64,000 bases of DNA from an uncultured Bacteroidia bacterium (lineage in GTDB: Bacteria > Bacteroidota > Bacteroidia > J057 > CALAJH01): the NCBI GenBank assembly GCA_937922655.1, contig CALAJH010000030.1, positions 1 through 64,000 on the forward strand, written 5' to 3'. The notes below the pieces were generated by a model, which worked only from the letters and a program-made list of their open reading frames with translations, was not told the origin of the DNA and ran no database searches. Below are positions 63,801 to 64,000 of this stretch, in pieces. Position numbers and translations under genes: made by a program. Numbering within the stretch: position 1 is the stretch's first letter; the number at the start of each line of letters is the position of its first letter.

Positions 63801-64000
63801 CTTTACCACATTGACCGCGCCGTCGGCGCCGCAAGGTTCGACGTACGAATATCTTTGGGGGCCGGATGGACAAACCACTCAATCCATCGTTGTTACCGAG
63901 GGCGACCGTGATTTTTGGGTGCGGGTTACGGACGCGGCCACGGGCTGTTTTTCCGACGATACGGTGTACGTTTTTCAGGCCGATACGCTCGAACCGCAAA
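51898..64000 (+). CDS. Giant secreted Ig-repeat/glycine-rich surface protein (3' end outside window)
   Basis: One frame stays open from the ATG at 51898 to the right edge, at least 4034 codons; the ORF track omits it because no stop is reached. Order: signal peptide MNNLYFFTAFVVVFVWRTLSAQ; Pro/Asp-rich linker to about 115; a pre-peptidase-like beta domain about 130-270 (FTFSLRSPPG, YDFALYDV); Ig-like domains to 540; a beta-helix-start-like segment 548-621 (IYYVSPTGNGDG, VGTYEIDDALPLG, VTVEGGYNY); a proprotein-convertase P-domain about 640-802 (NHTRLDNLDVYLVAPNGT, DPNGLWQLRIVDD); a glycine-rich block about 880-1160; then roughly 35 tandem Ig-like repeats of about 77 residues (ICxGQxxxLTASGA, YxWNG, TYTVTGTDANGC). 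A T9SS sorting domain is expected beyond the window. An adhesin or matrix role is inferred. Confidence 0.9.
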   Translation, partial: MNNLYFFTAFVVVFVWRTLSAQVLPEQFRSLSSEQMLQPPRPELPKYDPYDPEFQRLALKKQAEMEAFVRKWNAEKATIEPYDYEAAKNNARRASRGPDRAGGGPPQPDGNPLPNEPEQNCNAAIPVCQNQYTQTQSYSGFGTIRDILPSTTCLGTGETNSVWYIFTVQNSGVFTFSLRSPPGQPQRDYDFALYDVTNITCADIPGTIPVRCNYSADYAETGMRAPAQAGNSSIPASGSPWSPALNVTAGQTFVLVVNNFTGDNTGYILTFGNGGGSPVASIFDQIPPTASLAPSSCDGSQVVVNFSEPIRCSSISPTDFYINGPPGANVVVNSVSVPECANGGTYANSATVNYTVNNFVPGSYSIGVQQGTDGNTLLDVCQNPMAPAVLGNFTLNVGAQITGADTVCIGQSVTLCGPPNAGPYSWSGGQTTQCITVTPTSTTTYTLNTGTAPCVSTATATVGVRLEPEVFVSPSNTSLCEGGSVDITAFSNVPAATIYWLPPVNSTNPTITVSQSGTFQVIAYTAGCTSDVKTATVAVNPPPPAASCNIYYVSPTGNGDGISPLSPTQIRTALEMSNCTPSVIKMQVGTYEIDDALPLGSLVTVEGGYNYDFSQKTSAKGTSGTWPNIGTHILRRQRPASPTTVGPFTFTNNTGQAIADNTTTNIPLQVNGVPTLPSPMTGYTMNVTVNVNHTRLDNLDVYLVAPNGTMVTLFQDIGGACNGTINITLANTGGAAGLAAQFCVGAQITGTYQPMEVFGSFLSLGGIDPNGLWQLRIVDDTPGNTGNFVSCSITFGQQNVSNGYLCDYGFLATYANSESPSVSAFDVFTGASNFRLQDLIIEVEPAPTGYRISNYGVRTGAGVNNFNIVRCHINVGKGSDAAQGAPGRNWDGTQSNSNTVSNASSVRAEAGGVGAAAGVDCTPATGGAGAASALGRPGGDGGMGGGCNCVTPPTVGQPGFGPGGGAGGGLPADQCRDSGGTPSGCDDPGPVYYGRDGLNGQDGTPGADGANGAVPNYFGGIFNPGGNGQTGQVGDHGWGGGGGGGGAGDQDLAEDRGAGGGGGGAGGRAAQQGGGGGISAGGSFALFVVDPGAGANVVDCILTTALAGGNPTGGFRGWGQLGGLGGNGGAWCDGGQGGRGGDGGQGGNSGQGGNGHPGVAIDYARVNSTAGSVTNVPYTDFNALLTQPVIRADNVACTNLDVPFYSGASGSWSFNPAQSSLVGNPGTNPIARFSNVAWYDVIRSGDTYSDFWGILTNPDAVTPSIEVIPGTTVCRGSTVTFNGLGSGGLYSWFIYQGLSSQGALIHNESGTSMSYTFTEPPGQYEVELEVVSSCCGPLPPVSVMITVVQAPNYTLQNFNECVGTPVTLTPSPALPPGATVTWQPGGFINNSITVSPEATTVYTLYVLSPEGCPSLPVTSTVTVRPRPNITGVTGPESICQGQSVTFTAQGGTPGSTYRWFRDGNLVFTSSSSASYTYTPFYNPPDTTDVIQVTASLNGCDGDMLTHYLLIAGIPNAVVDAADDPICLGESVTLVASGGKRFEWSTTPNFSANVFEGDSVVVTPTSVGTVTYYLRSYNLNCPCIPMPGTDYCAEISIPVVNAPQFDVPSDMTVCPGATVTLTAANTGAMPSVRRWETLTGTNLCSGGGNCVSVNVSPATTTTYVFYARSGNGCEFRREVTVNVGSPDIVATASANDVCPGAAVTLSATGGTTYTWSPAAHLSATTGANVTFTAPAAGTYNYTVTGTGAGGCTANAEVSVTVVDVPTISVTASVNPICPGQLSTMTANGAGPGATYSWSWPGGGPINGQQSVTDSPPATRTYTVTAVTASGCTSQTTFTLNVSPNPTLTVSAPPICVGATANFTANGAASYVWEGPHLNETSGQSVSAAPPAAGTYNYTVTGTSAAGCTGTRAFALTVNPLPTPTVSPVQTICAGQSANLTASGGTSYLWMPPNLAQQNITVSPNVSTVYTVTVQDANACTQEATTTVIVRQLPQISFDPPAPAICIGSSVEVSVAGAETYTVVPNVGASLIGNVFTFNPGATQTYVVTGTDNAGCQNTASITVAVNPLPTITVTPPSPAICPGGSVTLTANGAVGYVWNGGNLNNVSGASVAVSPDVPTTYTVVGTDANGCVNQTTVTVNINNLPNVTAGTSDDEVCVGETVTLAAANALTYVWNGTGLDNAPGFQQNVSPPVGTHTYTVVGTDVNGCQNTATVSFVVHPLPNITIDPLFQEICFGQSALLTASGAVSWAWTDDGMPLPQTTASVNLGLSLGNNVIVATGTDANGCVNTATANVMVYALPTLNVSPSPAVICLGQTTTLSVSGAQNYSWDGPAAAGLVSTDGASVNATPTAAGVHTFTVTGTDANGCVNTATVSVTVNPLPVVTFDPPAPVICRGQTVAVTAAGAQSFVWNGGGLNNAPGAVQTLAPLVTTVYTVTATDANGCQTTTELTLLVNQLPELFVNPSGQEICAGESATVEAYVFQPSANDVFVWNGPGINNFIGSTLVVSPIDDYNEYTVVVTDENGCQIDNTAVVVVNPLPVIAVSPANPALCLGQTTVQLSASGAATYEWFPSTGLSQDDIANPVANPAQTTTYTVVGTSATGCVNSATVTVTVNVPPTVVAALDRNTICVGQSAQLTASGAATYLWTGGAVDGLGGNVHTLSPPVGQHTYAVVGTDANGCTGQSTISLTVLALPMATLSPSATEICVGQSVTLELTGTDLATCVVTPGPVSGFNATFSPPVGTHTYTATFTDVMGCENTATATITVHPLPNPMVTPANPAICLGQSVELTASGGTNYVWNGGNLNNVSGASQTVSPNQTTTYTVTVTDANGCINTVQVTVTVNPLPVLTVTPQNEELCDGESLSLAAFGANAYVWNGEGLSNAAGQSHTLAPPVGTHTYTVVGRNNATGCESEGTVTITVHANPAPVVVPSGPTEFCAGGSVTLDAGADYVQYDWGTAGNTRTITVSTSGQYGVTVTDANGCVGSASIEVTVWPLPAPVILPLRPLEFCDGDSTILDAGPGYAQYLWSNSATERLVIVPISTTLSVTVTDANGCVATSAPVTTVRHPNPVPQISGPNSYCPGGTATLDAGAGFAQYQWTLDGVEIAGATTQTLTVSEPGEYGVRVSTAFGCTAVDVHAVDENPEVQLQISGPTAFCPGGSTTLDAGAGFVSYQWSSGENTRFITVTEAGSWTVEVEDAFGCTGISPPHTVNYHPVPAPTVTGPAGFCPGGSVTLNAGAVYVQYQWNDGNTNPTRTVDAEGFYFVTVTDANGCVGTSEPFFVDEYDTPSPVVQGPLTFCQGDGVTLFLPDSAEYTSIVWRVGATNVGTGGSRYFDETTSNITVQVVSVQGCPGVSTNVSVTEFDQLLPTISGPEAVCAGAHAVLTADGGYAVYEWFLNGTPVAGGNEQTLTVATAGDYTVRVEDAFGCEGTSAPFAFVVNALPNVTAQAAPICAGQTAVLTVSGAETYVWNGGNLDNVVGQTVSDAPVLTTEYTVTGTDANGCVNTATVTLTVNPLPVAGIDGATVFCTGQSAQLTALPDGMTYLWSTNEESRTITIVAGGDYSVTVTDANGCVNHFGVTVVQLDSLQPVVVGPSAFCSGLSAQLCVENPLNYSTFDWRLNGASIGAGACVGASMPGTYTVHVMNAAGCAGSATFNLTENALPNVVAQAAPICAGQTAVLTASGAETYVWNGGNLDNVVGQTVSDAPVFTTEYIVTGMDANECVNTATVTLVVNALPTFVVSGPMTVCEGQTGTITIDAANGATVTFCDGTSGNTFVYSQTTTCDFIVTSDAGCVSTGVLNLTVADTAQPVVLGTLAFCAGSSTILSLENAGNYSAVEWTTNETGPEITVDVPGVYGVRVHDGSGCWGRAEVAVVENPNPAPQILGASAICPGAAATLNAGAGFTGYQWFLNAGPIVGATGQSYTAGVPGEYSVTVTNANGCTGTATHTLAFHPLPDSTISGVLSFCTNNFTTLTAPSAPQGSTYEYLWGPDGQTTQSIVVTEGDRDFWVRVTDAATGCFSDDTVYVFQADTLEPQ
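54530..55380 (+). repeat. Glycine-rich coding block in the giant gene
   Basis: About 280 codons dominated by GGC/GGN, with GGxGGxGG runs and collagen-like DGxxGxDG. It matches in style and position the 5270-6170 block of the other glycine-rich T9SS protein. Confidence 0.8.
62233..62420 (+). repeat. Copy 1 of a near-identical 188-base direct repeat
   Basis: By direct comparison this stretch matches 62893-63080 with eight differences, exactly 660 bases apart and in the same reading frame. It codes for one Ig-like unit (AAPICAGQTAVLTVSGAETY). Confidence 0.9.
62893..63080 (+). repeat. Copy 2 of a near-identical 188-base direct repeat
   Basis: The second copy of the 62233-62420 unit. Most of its eight differences read as C to T or G to A relative to copy 1, and they change the usual TDANGC motif to MDANEC. 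Confidence 0.9.

Larger units (their letters stand above)
55680..64000 (+). repeat. Tandem Ig-like repeat region, period about 230 bases
   Basis: Anchors of the form ATATGTxxxGGxCAA (coding ICxGQ) recur roughly every 220-240 bases, for example at 57685, 58826, 59068, 59776, 60006 and 60235. Each unit ends in ACCGACGCCAACGGTTGC-type sequence (TDANGC). Later units change to a CPGGSxTLDAGAxxxxYQW variant (about 60.7-61.8 kb) before the first type returns. Confidence 0.85.

Overview
The window is chromosomal DNA from a member of the Bacteroidota, with a GC content a little above 50 percent by eye. Four things point there. Secreted proteins end in type IX secretion (T9SS) type A sorting domains or in the gliding-motility-associated (type B) C-terminal domain. 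PKD, Ig-like and FN3 repeat proteins are abundant. Promoters follow the Bacteroidota pattern TTTG-N19-21-TAnnTTTG. Several families typical of the phylum are present, such as the Reg_prop/Y_Y_Y sensor and two small conserved hypothetical proteins. The class or order cannot be fixed from sequence reading alone.

Layout. 1-3.9 kb: the tail of a T9SS cargo gene, a lone TerY-like VWA/zinc protein, a dihydrolipoamide-dehydrogenase-like flavoprotein without its redox cysteines, and a small conserved protein. 3.9-4.6 kb: a probable decayed gene on the minus strand. 4.7-9.4 kb: a glycine-rich T9SS cargo protein and a degenerate M16-like secreted protein. 9.5-12.8 kb: the class II (B12-dependent) ribonucleotide reductase NrdJ. 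13.4-27.4 kb: an island of secreted repeat proteins (type B cargo, type A cargo, Reg_prop sensor without a kinase, FN3-dockerin protein, phospholipase D-like T9SS cargo) with tRNA-Arg(CCU). 27.5-32 kb: methionine-type aminotransferase, polyprenyl-phosphate sugar transferase, short HPF, tRNA-Arg(ACG), a Spy/LTXXQ-like protein, a 38-residue membrane ORF and an orphan HycF-HycG-like fusion. 32-35.9 kb: S8 peptidase and MscS channel. 35.9-40.1 kb: Wzz/DegT surface polysaccharide genes, undecaprenyl diphosphate synthase and a GNAT-like protein. 40.2-42.6 kb: a polyamine pair made of a SpeD-SpeE fusion and a SpeB-type ureohydrolase. 42.8-48.2 kb: a TolC/adaptor/CusA-type metal efflux operon. 48.5-64 kb: a small conserved protein, another T9SS cargo protein, and the 5' part of a giant secreted gene that runs off the window.

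The largest gene (51898 to beyond 64000, at least 4034 codons) is absent from the ORF track because it has no stop in the window. It combines a P-domain, a beta-helix-start-like segment, a glycine-rich collagen-like block and about 35 Ig-like repeats of roughly 77 residues. It shares a three-part cassette (YV[ST]P beta-helix-like start, glycine-rich block, beta-rich module) with the 4754-8119 protein 47 kb away. This cassette is the best candidate here for an undescribed surface system.

The efflux trio probably works as one outer-membrane-spanning pump. SpeDE and SpeB would turn agmatine and decarboxylated SAM into putrescine and spermidine. UppS, the sugar transferase, DegT and Wzz all serve lipid-linked glycan synthesis and export, although they lie in separate units. 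Matched promoters and hairpin terminators let several starts be corrected: 20030-22549, 31210-31965, 48655-49005, 25186-27408, 22785-25043, 28839-29489 and 9485-12844.
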